Assembly (NCBI RefSeq): GCF_003946325.1
Contig: NZ_RHNT01000007.1
Coordinates: 1 to 64,000, forward strand
DNA from: Companilactobacillus furfuricola
Lineage (GTDB): Bacteria; Bacillota; Bacilli; Lactobacillales; Lactobacillaceae
Reading direction: 5' to 3'
Length of the DNA: 64,000 nt
Positions 37,095 to 45,841 of this stretch are shown in pieces. A program made the translations under genes and the position numbers. How positions within the stretch are numbered: the first letter of the stretch is position 1; each line of letters begins with the position of its first letter. The notes under the pieces were generated by a model. The model saw only the letters and a program-made list of their open reading frames with translations. It was not told where the DNA came from and searched no databases.

Positions 37095-37181
37095 ATGGGT
37101 AAGAAAGAAAAGATTTTCATACTTCTATTTTGGTTTCTAATGGGGATAGTAGTTTCCGAAATCTTAATCTTAATGAAATAA
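37095..37181 (+). CDS. very small membrane peptide
   Basis: A 28-residue frame (MGKKEKIFILLFWFLMGIVV and so on), a basic N-terminus plus one helix. The ribosome site GGAGGTG fits the ATG at 37095; an ATG at 37090 in another frame gives only 15 codons. The reality of the gene is plausible but unproven. Confidence 0.4.
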   Translation: MGKKEKIFILLFWFLMGIVVSEILILMK

Positions 37182-37490
37182 AAATTGATTGACCAAGCCA
37201 CCAAGGATAAACGCAAAAACGGGATATACGAATTTCCAAAATATCAATGATTTTCTTAATTGTTCTTTACTATCAAAATAACGTAATCCATCCGGTTCTA
37301 TTCGGTATGTGTAATCCTTGCCGAAGGACTTAATTAATCCTGCATCTTCTAAGACGGAAATAGATTCATGAATATCATCATCTGAAATAGATTCTGGAAT
37401 TTTCAGTTTCTCACGATCCACAAAACTATTCGAACCCTTTGCATGAATGAAATATTTTAATACCTTTTCATCAGTTTTATTTAGTTTCAT
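37170..37490 (-). CDS. winged-helix protein with a C-terminal membrane helix, minus strand
   Basis: A 106-residue protein. Residues 1-75 look like a winged helix (DEKVLKYFIHAKGSNSF, ISVLEDAGLIKSFGKDYTYRI), and the tail is a membrane helix (FWKFVYPVFAFILGGLV). It is encoded against the early operon. A membrane-tethered regulator or a lysogeny-expressed accessory gene are possible. GAGGTG is seven bases before the ATG. Confidence 0.65.
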   Translation of the reverse strand: MKLNKTDEKVLKYFIHAKGSNSFVDREKLKIPESISDDDIHESISVLEDAGLIKSFGKDYTYRIEPDGLRYFDSKEQLRKSLIFWKFVYPVFAFILGGLVNQFLFH

Positions 37491-37532
37491 AAACAAGCAC
37501 CTCAAAAAAATTATACCAAAGGAGTGACACCA

Positions 37533-37625
37533 ATGGACGGTTTTGACGAATGGTTACAAAACGAATCTGCATATGGATCATTAACACAAACAAAAGAAAC
37601 AAACGGACAAGAAAATAGGTGGTAA
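37533..37625 (+). CDS. very small phage protein
   Basis: A 30-residue polar peptide (MDGFDEWLQNESAYGSLTQT at the start) behind AAAGGAG with good spacing; the HNH gene starts four bases after it. Function unknown. Confidence 0.45.
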   Translation: MDGFDEWLQNESAYGSLTQTKETNGQENRW

Positions 37626-37628
37626 TCA

Positions 37629-38267
37629 ATGGAACATTGGAAACCAGTTCCAGAGTTTGAACGCTATGAGGTTTCAGATTTTGGACGTGTACGGAACACT
37701 GGAACAGGAAAAATCAGAAAGTTATCAAGACCCGGACCAAGAACATTGTATTTAAAAACGACGTTTAAAGATGGAAAAGGCAGGATAAAAACGTATGACG
37801 TCCATCGACTAGTTGCAGAGTTATTTTGTTACAAGCCAAAGTCAAATATTCCTCTGGTTGTGGATCACTTGAATGGAAATGAATTTGATAACAGAGCAAC
37901 AAATTTAGAGTGGATCACAATTGGAGAGAATTCCAGACGACGTAAACCATATCAACTTGATTATTCAGTAAAGGATACTTCAATAGTATGGTTTGACGAG
38001 AACGGAACTATACAAGGGGTTTTTGATAATTGTACGGACGCTGCCGCAAAGACCGGTCTTGCATACGGAGGAATTACAAAATGCTGTTCAAATAAATATC
38101 CTCGAGTTGTAAAAGTTGGCCGATGGGGCTTTGTACGAGTTCCGACAAAAGATATAAACGAATTATATGAAGAACAAAAAAAGTCCCTTGCCACTGCAAT
38201 GACAAAGGACCGGAATACTTCAAAAAAATCATATGTACATTTTAACACAATAAGAAAAAGGGGATAA
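37629..38267 (+). CDS. HNH homing endonuclease with NUMOD4 domain
   Basis: A 212-residue free-standing endonuclease. It has an N-terminal NUMOD4 DNA-binding motif (WKPVPEFERYEVSDFGRVRN), a central HNH nuclease (VVDHLNGNEFDNRATNLEW) and a C-terminal NUMOD1-like helix-turn-helix (TDAAAKTGLAYGGITKCC). Such elements move between phage genomes by cutting allelic sites. Its neighbours on both sides are intact, so it seems to be a simple intergenic insertion before recT. Confidence 0.9.
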   Translation: MEHWKPVPEFERYEVSDFGRVRNTGTGKIRKLSRPGPRTLYLKTTFKDGKGRIKTYDVHRLVAELFCYKPKSNIPLVVDHLNGNEFDNRATNLEWITIGENSRRRKPYQLDYSVKDTSIVWFDENGTIQGVFDNCTDAAAKTGLAYGGITKCCSNKYPRVVKVGRWGFVRVPTKDINELYEEQKKSLATAMTKDRNTSKKSYVHFNTIRKRG

Positions 38268-38271
38268 AAAA

Positions 38272-39084
38272 ATGGTAAACAATTTAGCAAAATTACCAAT
38301 CCAGACATTAGTAAAAGAACCAAAGATCGTTGAAAAATTTGAATCTGTGTTAGGTAACAAATCAGCTCAATTTGTTACATCACTTATTAATGTTGTGAAT
38401 AGTAATCAATCTTTGAAGAATGTTGATCAAATGAGCGTCGTTGCCTCGGCTATGGTGGCAGCCAGTTTAGATTTGCCAATTAATCAAGACTTAGGATACA
38501 TGTGGTTAGTTCCATACGGCGGCAAGGCACAACCTCAGATGGGTTACAAAGGATATATCCAATTGGCACAGAGAACCGGACAGTACAAACATCTGAACGC
38601 CGTCGCAGTGTATGAAGACGAGTTTCAAAGTTACAACCCGTTAACCGAGCAATTGGATTATGAACCTCATTTTAAGGATCGTGATTCCTCTGAAAAACCC
38701 GTTGGATACGTTGGTTACTTTGAGTTAACTAGTGGCTTTGAAAAAACTGTGTATTGGACTCGTAAACAAATTGATGATCACAGACAGAGTTTTTCAAAAA
38801 TGAGTGGAAAGTCAAAACCGAGTGGTGTTTGGGCAACTAATTTCGACGCAATGGCGCTCAAAACGGTTCTAAGAAATTTAATCAGTAAATGGGGACCAAT
38901 GAGCGTGGAAATGCAAAAAGCATACGAAAGCGACGAGCACGCAACGACAATCAGCGCAAACGACATTAAAGATATTGAAGTACAAGAGCAAGAACCCGCA
39001 ACTGATGTTAGTCAGTTGATCAATGGAAGTGCAACGGAGGTAAATGTCAATGACTCGACAACCAATTCAAAAGACTCTGAATAA
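38272..39084 (+). CDS. recT: RecT-family single-strand annealing protein
   Basis: A 270-residue RecT/Redbeta-type recombinase. It shows the conserved core (PQMGYKGYIQLAQRTGQYK, VGYVGYFELTSG, WATNFDAMALKTVLRNLISKWG) and an acidic, Ser/Thr-rich tail. It anneals single strands during phage recombination and replication. Its end overlaps the start of the nuclease gene by 35 bases, so the two are translated together as a two-part recombination system. Confidence 0.92.
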   Translation: MVNNLAKLPIQTLVKEPKIVEKFESVLGNKSAQFVTSLINVVNSNQSLKNVDQMSVVASAMVAASLDLPINQDLGYMWLVPYGGKAQPQMGYKGYIQLAQRTGQYKHLNAVAVYEDEFQSYNPLTEQLDYEPHFKDRDSSEKPVGYVGYFELTSGFEKTVYWTRKQIDDHRQSFSKMSGKSKPSGVWATNFDAMALKTVLRNLISKWGPMSVEMQKAYESDEHATTISANDIKDIEVQEQEPATDVSQLINGSATEVNVNDSTTNSKDSE

Positions 39085-39862
39085 AGAAACATATTATTCA
39101 ATTGAATCAGATAGGTATTATCAATCGGCAACTTTTTTCAAGAACTTTGAAAAATGTGAGACCGCAACTGTAGCACAGCTAAATGATATATACAAACCAG
39201 ATATGAACCAAAAAGCTCTATTGGTTGGCAATTACTTGCATTCTTACATTGAAAGCCATACGGCTCACGAGAATTTCATTAAACAACACGAAAGTGACAT
39301 GTTCACAAAGCGGGGCACACTGTTAAAAGACTATCAGATTGCTGACTCAATGATTGCAACGCTTGCTGATGATCCAATGTTTAATAATCTTTATCAGGGT
39401 AAGAAAGAGGCAATCGTTAAAGGCCAAATTGAAGGCGTTAATTGGAAAGGCAAAATTGATTGTTTGAACCTAGACCGCAAAATATTTCTTGATTTAAAAA
39501 CAACTAGGGAAATAGACCGTAAATATTGGAACGAAGAAAAACATATGTGGCAATCATTTATGGACGAATATAATTATCCGTTGCAAATGTATGTATACCA
39601 GCAATTAATTTATCAACAATATGGAGTCATGTGTACACCTTATATTATTGCAGTAAGTAAACAAGAAATACCCGCAAAGGCTGTTATCTCGATTCCTAAG
39701 AAGCGACTAGCAGAGGCCCAAGAAGAGATTGAAATACTTCAACCAAGATTTGAAAAAGTAAAGAGCGGATTTGAAGTACCAATACGTTGTGGTAAATGCG
39801 CTTATTGTCGAAAAACTGCGACACTAAGGAAAATTACAAGCATGGAAAACCTTATTAGTTAG
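39050..39862 (+). CDS. PD-(D/E)XK exonuclease, RecE-like partner of RecT
   Basis: A 270-residue nuclease of the DUF3799/Exo VIII-like type. The catalytic core is visible in VNWKGKIDCLNLDRKIFLDL-K (PD...DxK), and the C-terminal CGKCAYCRKT with an upstream Cys suggests an iron-sulphur cluster as in Cas4/AddB-like nucleases. It resects double-strand ends for RecT. GGAGG nine bases before the second ATG decides the start at 39050. Confidence 0.85.
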   Translation: MTRQPIQKTLNKETYYSIESDRYYQSATFFKNFEKCETATVAQLNDIYKPDMNQKALLVGNYLHSYIESHTAHENFIKQHESDMFTKRGTLLKDYQIADSMIATLADDPMFNNLYQGKKEAIVKGQIEGVNWKGKIDCLNLDRKIFLDLKTTREIDRKYWNEEKHMWQSFMDEYNYPLQMYVYQQLIYQQYGVMCTPYIIAVSKQEIPAKAVISIPKKRLAEAQEEIEILQPRFEKVKSGFEVPIRCGKCAYCRKTATLRKITSMENLIS

Positions 39863-39871
39863 GAGAGCAAG

Positions 39872-40720
39872 ATGGCAAGACCTATTAAAAACGGCATGGA
39901 TTACTTTCCACTCGACGTTGATTTTCCAACAAATGAAAAAGTTGAAGCAATCATGGGGGAGTTTGGAAGTGAGGGTGTTGTTGCTTTTCTTTACCTCTTA
40001 TCGGCTATCTATCGGAATGGTTATTTTTTGAAGTGGGATAGGTTGAGTCAAATGCAATTGGTAAATCGAATTGACGGAATGACTATTGAAAAAATGGATC
40101 AACTAATCAATAGACTGATTTCCTATGACACATTCAGCGAAGAAGCATTTGAGGAGTATCAAACTCTCACAAGCAAGAGAGTTCAAGCAACGTTTTTAGA
40201 AGCTACAAAAAGACGAAAAGAACAACCAAAATTACGTTATTTAGTTAATGATGACAATAACCTAGTTTCAAGTGTAGTTAATGTTGACAATAACCCTAGT
40301 TCAAGTGAGGTAAATGATGACATTAGTACACAAAGTAAAGTAAAGGAAAGGAAAGAAAAGAAAAGTAAAGAAAAGCAGAGTAAAGAAATAGAGTCACCTG
40401 CTGTTGCTTTTCAAAAAACTCTTACAGTGTATCAACAAAACATTGGGGTACTAAATCCATTTGTACAACAAAACATAGAATATCGAATCAATGACTTTGT
40501 TAATCAAGGAACTAATGAAATTGAAGCCAATGAGATTGTTCGACTCGCAATTGAAAAGGCAGCTCTTAGTAATAAACTGTCTTGGAATTATGCAGATGGG
40601 ATTTTAAAAAACTGGCTTGATCATAGCTTGTTCACGTTAAGCAATGTAAAGGCAGAACAAAAACCGAAGGCCAAGAATGAACCATATTCTGTTGATGAAT
40701 CGGACAAATTACCATACTAG
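39872..40720 (+). CDS. phage replication initiator / DnaD-like replisome organizer
   Basis: A 282-residue protein with an N-terminal winged-helix domain of the Lin1244/Lin1753 type (MDYFPLDVDFPTNEKVEAIM), a repetitive Asn/Asp/Ser linker encoded by direct repeats, a Lys-rich stretch and a C-terminal DnaD/DnaB-2 domain (SNKLSWNYADGILKNWLDH). Proteins of this type bind the origin and recruit the helicase loader, which is encoded next. The repeats inside the gene may be the origin. Confidence 0.85.
   Translation: MARPIKNGMDYFPLDVDFPTNEKVEAIMGEFGSEGVVAFLYLLSAIYRNGYFLKWDRLSQMQLVNRIDGMTIEKMDQLINRLISYDTFSEEAFEEYQTLTSKRVQATFLEATKRRKEQPKLRYLVNDDNNLVSSVVNVDNNPSSSEVNDDISTQSKVKERKEKKSKEKQSKEIESPAVAFQKTLTVYQQNIGVLNPFVQQNIEYRINDFVNQGTNEIEANEIVRLAIEKAALSNKLSWNYADGILKNWLDHSLFTLSNVKAEQKPKAKNEPYSVDESDKLPY
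40244..40325 (+). repeat. 33-bp direct repeats within the initiator gene (candidate phage origin)
   Basis: Two consecutive 33-bp units start GTTAATGATGACAATAACC (40244) and GTTAATGTTGACAATAACC (40277), and a partial third GTAAATGATGACATTA starts at 40310. They encode a VNDDNN-like peptide repeat. Iterons inside the initiator gene are the common origin layout of Firmicute phages. Confidence 0.65.
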
Positions 40721-40729
40721 GAGGGCGAA

Positions 40730-41497
40730 ATGGAGAACTTAGGAACAATCATGAGTGAACTGTTGGCAGACCTCAAGAAAAAAGACATCAACATTGATTG
40801 GGATAACTTGAAGAATATCGACATGGACGAACGGCGAAAACAAGACGAGATTAACATAACCAAAAGATATAAGTCACAAGAGAAATATCGAATGTTTAAC
40901 AGTTCGCTTGTTAGTGATATTGATGATCTGAAAAGCGTTTTTGATGACTTTGATACAGATACACCGGAGCAAGAACAAGAACTCTTACAGGCTCGAAATA
41001 TCGCAAATGAAATATATAAAGGCAATACATCGAACTACCTATTCACTGGTAAAACCGGAAGAGGCAAAACCATGTTGGCAGTTAGCATTTTGAACGGATT
41101 AAAGTCCTTAGAAACTGACATTTCATGTTTGTTTGTAAGTGTTGAAATGTTGATCAATATAGAACGCCAAGCCGTTACAGATAAATACAATATTGAAAAA
41201 AATGACGTTTATCGAATTGAAAAGTGTATCCAAAAATGTGATGTATTGGTTCTTGATTACCTAGGAAGTGAAACAAGCTTCGTGACAGGTGCAGATATAC
41301 AGCCTGCTACGAGATTCACACAGGAAGTACTATTCCGAATTGCTGACTATCGAAAAAACAAAGCGAACATTATTACAACGAACAATACAGGTAGTGAATT
41401 GCAACGAATGTATAACGGAAAAATAATAAGTCGATTACTTACCAAAAAACCTGAGAATGTAATTGTGTTTGGTGGTAAAGACAGGAGGGAGGTTTAG
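40730..41497 (+). CDS. DnaC/DnaI-like helicase loader ATPase
   Basis: A 255-residue AAA+ protein with Walker A FTGKTGRGKT near residue 105, Walker B VLVLDYLGSE, and sensor region NIITTNNTGSELQRMYNGKIISRLL. It loads the replicative helicase at the phage origin together with the upstream initiator. AGGAGGG precedes the start. Confidence 0.9.
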   Translation: MENLGTIMSELLADLKKKDINIDWDNLKNIDMDERRKQDEINITKRYKSQEKYRMFNSSLVSDIDDLKSVFDDFDTDTPEQEQELLQARNIANEIYKGNTSNYLFTGKTGRGKTMLAVSILNGLKSLETDISCLFVSVEMLINIERQAVTDKYNIEKNDVYRIEKCIQKCDVLVLDYLGSETSFVTGADIQPATRFTQEVLFRIADYRKNKANIITTNNTGSELQRMYNGKIISRLLTKKPENVIVFGGKDRREV

Positions 41498-41499
41498 AA

Positions 41500-41820
41500 A
41501 TGGAAACAGAAAAATTTATATCAGAGCTACCAATAATTCAAAACGTGGAAAAAGACAGCCTTGCTTATGCGAATAACCAACTTTTGATTATTCATGATCC
41601 TATCCTAAGTCAAATCAAATATTTAAAAGTCATATATGAACGGTATAACCAACTTTCAAACGATGTTTCTGATTATCGAGGTAATACGGATATTGAGGAA
41701 CATTTAATTATGGCTATTTCAGAGCTTGAAACGGTGCATAAACAAATCGATGGAGAACTACTCAATATGAATTGGCTTTTGAAGGAGATTAAAGAGAATG
41801 TTTTTAAAAATGACTATTGA
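41500..41820 (+). CDS. phage protein of unknown function
   Basis: A 106-residue, mostly helical protein (ISELETVHKQIDGELLNMNW near the C-terminus). No family recognised. It lies between the helicase loader and rusA, with GGAGGGAGG upstream, and overlaps the rusA start by 23 bases. Confidence 0.65.
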   Translation: METEKFISELPIIQNVEKDSLAYANNQLLIIHDPILSQIKYLKVIYERYNQLSNDVSDYRGNTDIEEHLIMAISELETVHKQIDGELLNMNWLLKEIKENVFKNDY

Positions 41821-42225
41821 GGGTGAACCAGTCGCGGCGCAAAGGCCTAGAGTCACGAGACGGGGAACATACACCCCACCAAAATATGCAGAATATAAAA
41901 AAACATCGAAGAACAATATCGAAAAGAATTTAATAATGAACAACTTTTTGACCGGGGCGAACCTTTGAAAGCAGAATTACATTTTTACAGAAGCATTCAA
42001 AAATCAATATCAAAAAAAGAGCACGAACGGCGGGCAATCCACGAAGTAAAGCCGGCAATTAAATCGGACTTGGATAATTATATTAAATCGGTTTTTGATG
42101 GTCTCAAATGCGCATGGTTTGATGATGGTCAAATTGTCGAGATCAATGCAGTAAAAGATTACGACGAATGTCCAAGAGTGGAAGTCAAAATATCAACTAT
42201 AAATAAAAAAAGGGAAATTAAATAA
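41798..42225 (+). pseudogene. rusA: RusA-like Holliday junction resolvase, frame broken at an A7 run
   Basis: The first frame (MFLKMTIEGEPVAAQRPRVT) stops early, while the second (KNIEEQYRKEF and so on) carries the RusA catalytic centre AIKSDLDNYIKSVFDGL and continues to 42225. They join by a -1 shift, or one extra A, at the seven A at 41897-41903 (TAT AAA AAA ACA). A fixed protein would have about 142 residues, normal for RusA. It may be a homopolymer sequencing error, a real mutation, or slippage at the A tract. Its job would be resolving recombination intermediates before packaging. Confidence 0.75.
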
Positions 42226-42698
42226 TGAGAGCATATACAGACAGGGAAGTTATAAACGGCTTGCGAAAGGCTATTAACGATGATCAACCATTTACTTTTA
42301 TTAGCACCGTTAAGGATCAAGATGCAGTTACATGTTATGAAGGCAATGATTCATGTGACATCTTACCAAAATTGTTAGCTATCCAGCTAGTGTCACATCA
42401 AATAGAGACACATCAAATAGAGACACATCAACTTAATATAGAGGTTGATGATATTGACCTCGAATATCTTTGCGCCGAATTAGGAACTTTAATAGACGAT
42501 TGTTTGACAAAAGCAGCTGAGGACAAAATTAAAAACGATCTTGTTGAAAAAATGAATATTAAAACTCCAAACATGGAAGAATCAGAAAGTATCCCCGTAA
42601 AAGGACAATTCTCTGATTTACCCGAAGAATTTAAGCAGATGATCATTTATAAGATTTTGAATGAAGTCTCAGATATGAGAGGCACAGACAATGATTAA
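42225..42698 (+). CDS. phage protein of unknown function with a short tandem repeat
   Basis: A 157-residue acidic protein. A 15-bp unit (CACATCAAATAGAGA) is repeated two and a half times at 42394-42431 and encodes [12 protein letters not shown] in the same frame. No domain recognised. The ATG overlaps the rusA stop (TAATG), and its end overlaps the ssb start by eight bases. Confidence 0.65.
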   Translation: MRAYTDREVINGLRKAINDDQPFTFISTVKDQDAVTCYEGNDSCDILPKLLAIQLVSHQIETHQIETHQLNIEVDDIDLEYLCAELGTLIDDCLTKAAEDKIKNDLVEKMNIKTPNMEESESIPVKGQFSDLPEEFKQMIIYKILNEVSDMRGTDND

Positions 42699-43212
42699 TA
42701 GAACAGTTTTGGTGGGTCGACTAACAAGAGACACAGAATTGCGATATACAGCACATGGGCACGCCGTAGCAAGTTTTACCGTCGCCGTTAATAGAACATA
42801 TACAAACGCAGACGGAGAGCGTGAGGCGGATTTTATTAATTGTGTGATGTGGAGAAAAGCAGCGGAAAATTTTGCCAATTTTACTCACAAGGGTTCATTA
42901 GTTGGGATTGATGGTCGTATTCAAACAAGGAACTATGAAAACGATCAAGGAAACAGAGTGTTTGTTACTGAGGTGTTAGCAGAGAACTTTTCATTACTTG
43001 AACCAAAATCAAGCAATCATCAACCAGCAAATAAAGAGCAACGACAACCAAGCAATGCACAACCATCAGCAAAACCAACTGAGTTGACAACACAAGGCAG
43101 CGAGTCAAAAGAAAAGACATATGAAGAAGTTAACGGCATGAATAAGAACGGAACATATGAGAACGAGTCCACACAACAAGCTGACATCACAGACGATGAT
43201 TTACCGTTTTAG
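42691..43212 (+). CDS. ssb: single-stranded DNA-binding protein
   Basis: A 173-residue SSB with the OB fold at residues 1-108 ([35 protein letters not shown]), a Gln/Ser/Pro-rich linker and the acidic tip DDDLPF that recruits partners. It protects single strands during phage replication and cooperates with RecT. Confidence 0.95.
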   Translation: MINRTVLVGRLTRDTELRYTAHGHAVASFTVAVNRTYTNADGEREADFINCVMWRKAAENFANFTHKGSLVGIDGRIQTRNYENDQGNRVFVTEVLAENFSLLEPKSSNHQPANKEQRQPSNAQPSAKPTELTTQGSESKEKTYEEVNGMNKNGTYENESTQQADITDDDLPF

Positions 43213-43223
43213 GAGGAACGAAC

Positions 43224-43388
43224 ATGACTGATGAAAATTTAGCAGTTTTTCAAATGAGAGTAAATGGATATTCATTTATTGAAATTGCAGACGCAATGAA
43301 AATATCAGACAAAACCGTTCTTGAACTAAATTCATATAACAGAAAACACGAAAGGGAGTTGCAGAACGAGAGTGACTTTTGTGCTTAA
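43224..43388 (+). CDS. small HTH-like phage protein
   Basis: A 54-residue protein with a helix-turn-helix-like segment (YSFIEIADAMKISDKTVLEL). AGGAGG lies six bases before the ATG. It may be a DNA-binding protein; function unknown. Confidence 0.6.
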   Translation: MTDENLAVFQMRVNGYSFIEIADAMKISDKTVLELNSYNRKHERELQNESDFCA

Positions 43389-43390
43389 AA

Positions 43391-43543
43391 ATGGATAAAA
43401 AAGAGGCATTAGAAAAAGTATACAGTTTAGAACGACAATTCGGATATGACCTTTTATCTGTTCCAGAAGATAACCCTACTTTATTGGAAATACATAATTG
43501 GTATAAAAACGAGACCTATGGAAGTTATTATGCAAAAAAATAA
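43391..43543 (+). CDS. small phage protein
   Basis: A 50-residue protein (MDKKEALEKVYSLERQFGYD at the start) beginning two bases after the preceding stop, with GAGAG-like sequence upstream only. No family recognised. Its 3' end overlaps the next frame by 14 bases. Confidence 0.5.
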   Translation: MDKKEALEKVYSLERQFGYDLLSVPEDNPTLLEIHNWYKNETYGSYYAKK

Positions 43544-43957
43544 GTACGACTGGGAATCTATTCAATCAGACTTTGATCAAGGACTAAAAAGACAGCGATA
43601 TCCAATAGGAATGGTATCTCGCTTAGCAGTTTAAAAAATGGAATTGATCACAATTTGGTTGATGATACTAAATGGAAAAAAATACGGAAAAAGCGACAAT
43701 CCATAATGGCTCAACTGCACAAAAAGGAACGCAGAGAGTTAGAACTGATGGGACGTTTAAAAGACTATGATTGGGAAAAAATTCAAAACGAATTGGACAA
43801 AGGAACAACCAAAACCGATATTGGAAAAATGTTTAGTTTACATATCCAAGTTTTAGGAATGGCAATTCAAAAAGGCTTGGTTAGCGATGAAACCTGGCAA
43901 GTAATTACAAAAAGAGTTCGAGCTAGAAAATATTATCAAAAGAAGCACGGAGAATAG
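43530..43957 (+). pseudogene. duplicated HTH protein, frame broken at an A5 run
   Basis: Two similar modules of about 60 residues follow each other: KYDWESIQSDFDQGL... and DYDWEKIQNELDKGTTKTDI..., each ending with a W-x-x-I/V-x-x-R basic tail. The first module loses its frame in GGACTAAAAAGACAG. One more A in the run at 43586-43590 would give KKTAISNRNGISLSSLKNG, which aligns with KTDIGKMFSLHIQVLGMAI of the second module. A repaired protein would have about 142 residues. Function unknown; a DNA-binding protein is likely. Confidence 0.6.
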
Positions 43958-43973
43958 GGGGAAACAAGCAACA

Positions 43974-44207
43974 ATGGACAATCAAGAATTGAACGCTAAC
44001 GTTAAACACCCGGACCATTACAACAGAGGCAAAATTGAAGTTATTCAAGCAATGGAGGCAATGAGCTCAGACGAGTTCAAAGGGTATTTGAGAGGGTCAG
44101 CTCTGAAATATATTTACCGTTTGGGAAATAAAGATGATCCAAAACAAGATGGTGAAAAAGCAAAGACATATATTGACTGGTTGGTCAATTCCTACAAAGG
44201 AGAATAA
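43974..44207 (+). CDS. DUF3310 phage protein
   Basis: A 77-residue protein of the DUF3310 family, recognised by KHPDHYNRGKIEVIQAMEAM, then FKGYLRGSALKYIYRLGNKD and KAKTYIDWL. It is common in phages and sometimes labelled nucleotide kinase-like; the real function is unknown. Confidence 0.85.
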   Translation: MDNQELNANVKHPDHYNRGKIEVIQAMEAMSSDEFKGYLRGSALKYIYRLGNKDDPKQDGEKAKTYIDWLVNSYKGE

Positions 44208-44564
44208 ATGAAAATGGCGTATGACGTAATCGAAAAAATGAAAACAGCCCGTGAGATTATTGCACGGGACTTACTAAAAGGTTCTGATGATTATGAAACA
44301 GGTGTACAGGCTTGTGATAAAGCTATTGCGGAATTGCAACCAGAAACATGTGAGTATTGTGACCCGAAAAATTTAAGGGCATTTGTAATTGATTTCAACG
44401 AATCTGTATGTGCTGATACGGATTTGCATACTTCTTTGTATATAGAAGGCAAAAATTTAGTCATTGAACAAATTGATGACGAATTCATAGAACGGGCACA
44501 TATCGTAATTCCCATTAAATGTTGTCCTTCGTGTGGAAGAAAATTATATGAGGTGGAAAAATGA
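44208..44564 (+). CDS. phage protein with Cys pairs
   Basis: A 118-residue protein with CEYC in the middle and CCPSCGRKL near the end, which may bind zinc as a split ribbon. AAAGGAG precedes the start directly after the DUF3310 stop. Its stop overlaps the next ATG (ATGA). Confidence 0.65.
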   Translation: MKMAYDVIEKMKTAREIIARDLLKGSDDYETGVQACDKAIAELQPETCEYCDPKNLRAFVIDFNESVCADTDLHTSLYIEGKNLVIEQIDDEFIERAHIVIPIKCCPSCGRKLYEVEK

Positions 44565-44791
44565 TTAAACCGCAGCACAGACAGATTGGAGGAAGTAGAA
44601 GAATGAAAAAGAGTGAACGTAATCAATTATTAATCCTAGAAATGAAACAAGCTATTGATGTTCTGGAAGGCAAAGGTCACGGGGCTAATCTCCATAATTT
44701 ACTTTTGTCAATTCGCAAAAATTCTATTCAAGTTGATAAGAATACCAATCAAGGATATTGGAATAGTTGGGGAGAGGGTGAAGAAGAATGA
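44561..44791 (+). CDS. small phage protein
   Basis: A 76-residue basic protein. GAGGTGG supports the ATG at 44561, but a second GGAGG with an ATG at 44603 would give 62 residues (MKKSERNQLLILEMKQAIDV). The overlap with the preceding stop favours coupling. Function unknown. Confidence 0.6.
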   Translation: MIKPQHRQIGGSRRMKKSERNQLLILEMKQAIDVLEGKGHGANLHNLLLSIRKNSIQVDKNTNQGYWNSWGEGEEE

Positions 44792-45219
44792 GAGTTATTA
44801 AAGATTGGACTGATCCCGAAATTGAAGAATTGGAATGGCACAAAAGCCATAAAAATGATTTTGATGATGTTATCGATGTTTTATACGATGATGACGACCA
44901 AACGTATTTGAGAGATAAGTATATGCAATCACAAACACCGCAACAGGTAATTTTTGATATGGTTGATTACTGGAGAGGTGAAGGCATTTTTTTTAAACCA
45001 CAGTACCTTTGGAGATTAAAATCAAATAACACTCAAAGATCAGGGAAAGAGATATATTTGTTTGAAGACAACATTGAGGGAACTCCAATTCTTGGAACAA
45101 ATATCAATGACGTTTCAATTCCAAAAGAAAATAAATTTTTAACGCTAAAACAAGTTATGAATTTACTTCAAGACAGTTACTTAAATATCGATATGTTTGA
45201 AGAAAAAAAAGTTGAATAG
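44788..45219 (+). CDS. phage protein of unknown function
   Basis: A 143-residue acidic protein (DDVIDVLYDDDDQTYLRDKY). The C-terminal segment ENKFLTLKQVMNLLQDSYLN may be helical. It starts four bases inside the previous gene's end, with GGGTGAAG upstream. No family recognised. Confidence 0.6.
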   Translation: MRVIKDWTDPEIEELEWHKSHKNDFDDVIDVLYDDDDQTYLRDKYMQSQTPQQVIFDMVDYWRGEGIFFKPQYLWRLKSNNTQRSGKEIYLFEDNIEGTPILGTNINDVSIPKENKFLTLKQVMNLLQDSYLNIDMFEEKKVE

Positions 45220-45226
45220 GTGACAT

Positions 45227-45652
45227 ATGGAAAAGTTGAGGAAAGCGACATTAAAATATTTAGAGCAACAGTTAGAGGATTATCAGACCATCAATGATGA
45301 AATAGCTCGAAGAATGCTAGTATTGGACTTTCCGTGGCAAGAATCAGACACAAATATTGGCGGTGGACGTGGCTCGAAAATAAGTAAAGAACCTGAGAGC
45401 ATAATGTTTAGACATATGTCAGATACAGAACTACAAACCAAGTTGGCGTTAAAAGAGAACTGTTCTAAAGCTGTAAAAATTTTTGAGCAGGACAACCAAC
45501 AATATGAAATATATAAATTGAGGTTCTTATCCAGTAACTATTACAGTTGGCGGGAAATAGCTGATATCATGCATTTCTCTGTGGCAATGATTTACAAAAA
45601 GAGATATCGTCTGTTGAAAGTTCTGGCGGATATACAAGGAATAAAAGAGTAG
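45227..45652 (+). CDS. late-gene transcriptional regulator, ArpU/RinA-like
   Basis: A 141-residue protein with a coiled-coil N-terminus and a C-terminal sigma-70 region 4-like helix-turn-helix (YYSWREIADIMHFSVAMIYKKRY). This is the layout of the ArpU/RinA/DUF1492 group that switches on packaging and morphogenesis genes. It is the last gene of the early operon, directly before the non-coding region that precedes the terminase genes, as usual for this family. Confidence 0.82.
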   Translation: MEKLRKATLKYLEQQLEDYQTINDEIARRMLVLDFPWQESDTNIGGGRGSKISKEPESIMFRHMSDTELQTKLALKENCSKAVKIFEQDNQQYEIYKLRFLSSNYYSWREIADIMHFSVAMIYKKRYRLLKVLADIQGIKE

Positions 45653-45806
45653 AACAAAACAGGTGGTTTTCTACCCCAATCCAGTAGTAAATTAGTACTA
45701 TAGATTTTTGGCAAAATGCCAAGATCATGAAAAAATAGAGTCAGCAGAGACGGTAAAAGCAGAACCAATCTTTAAAAAAACAACAATAAAAACGACAAGT
45801 TTCACG

Positions 45807-45836
45807 CAGTGACTTATGATAACGGTCACTGTTTTT
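45807..45836 (+). terminator. intrinsic terminator of the early operon
   Basis: CAGTGAC pairs with GTCACTG around an 11-base loop, followed by T5ATT. It lies about 155 bases behind the late regulator gene. Confidence 0.7.
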
Positions 45837-45841
45837 ATTAG

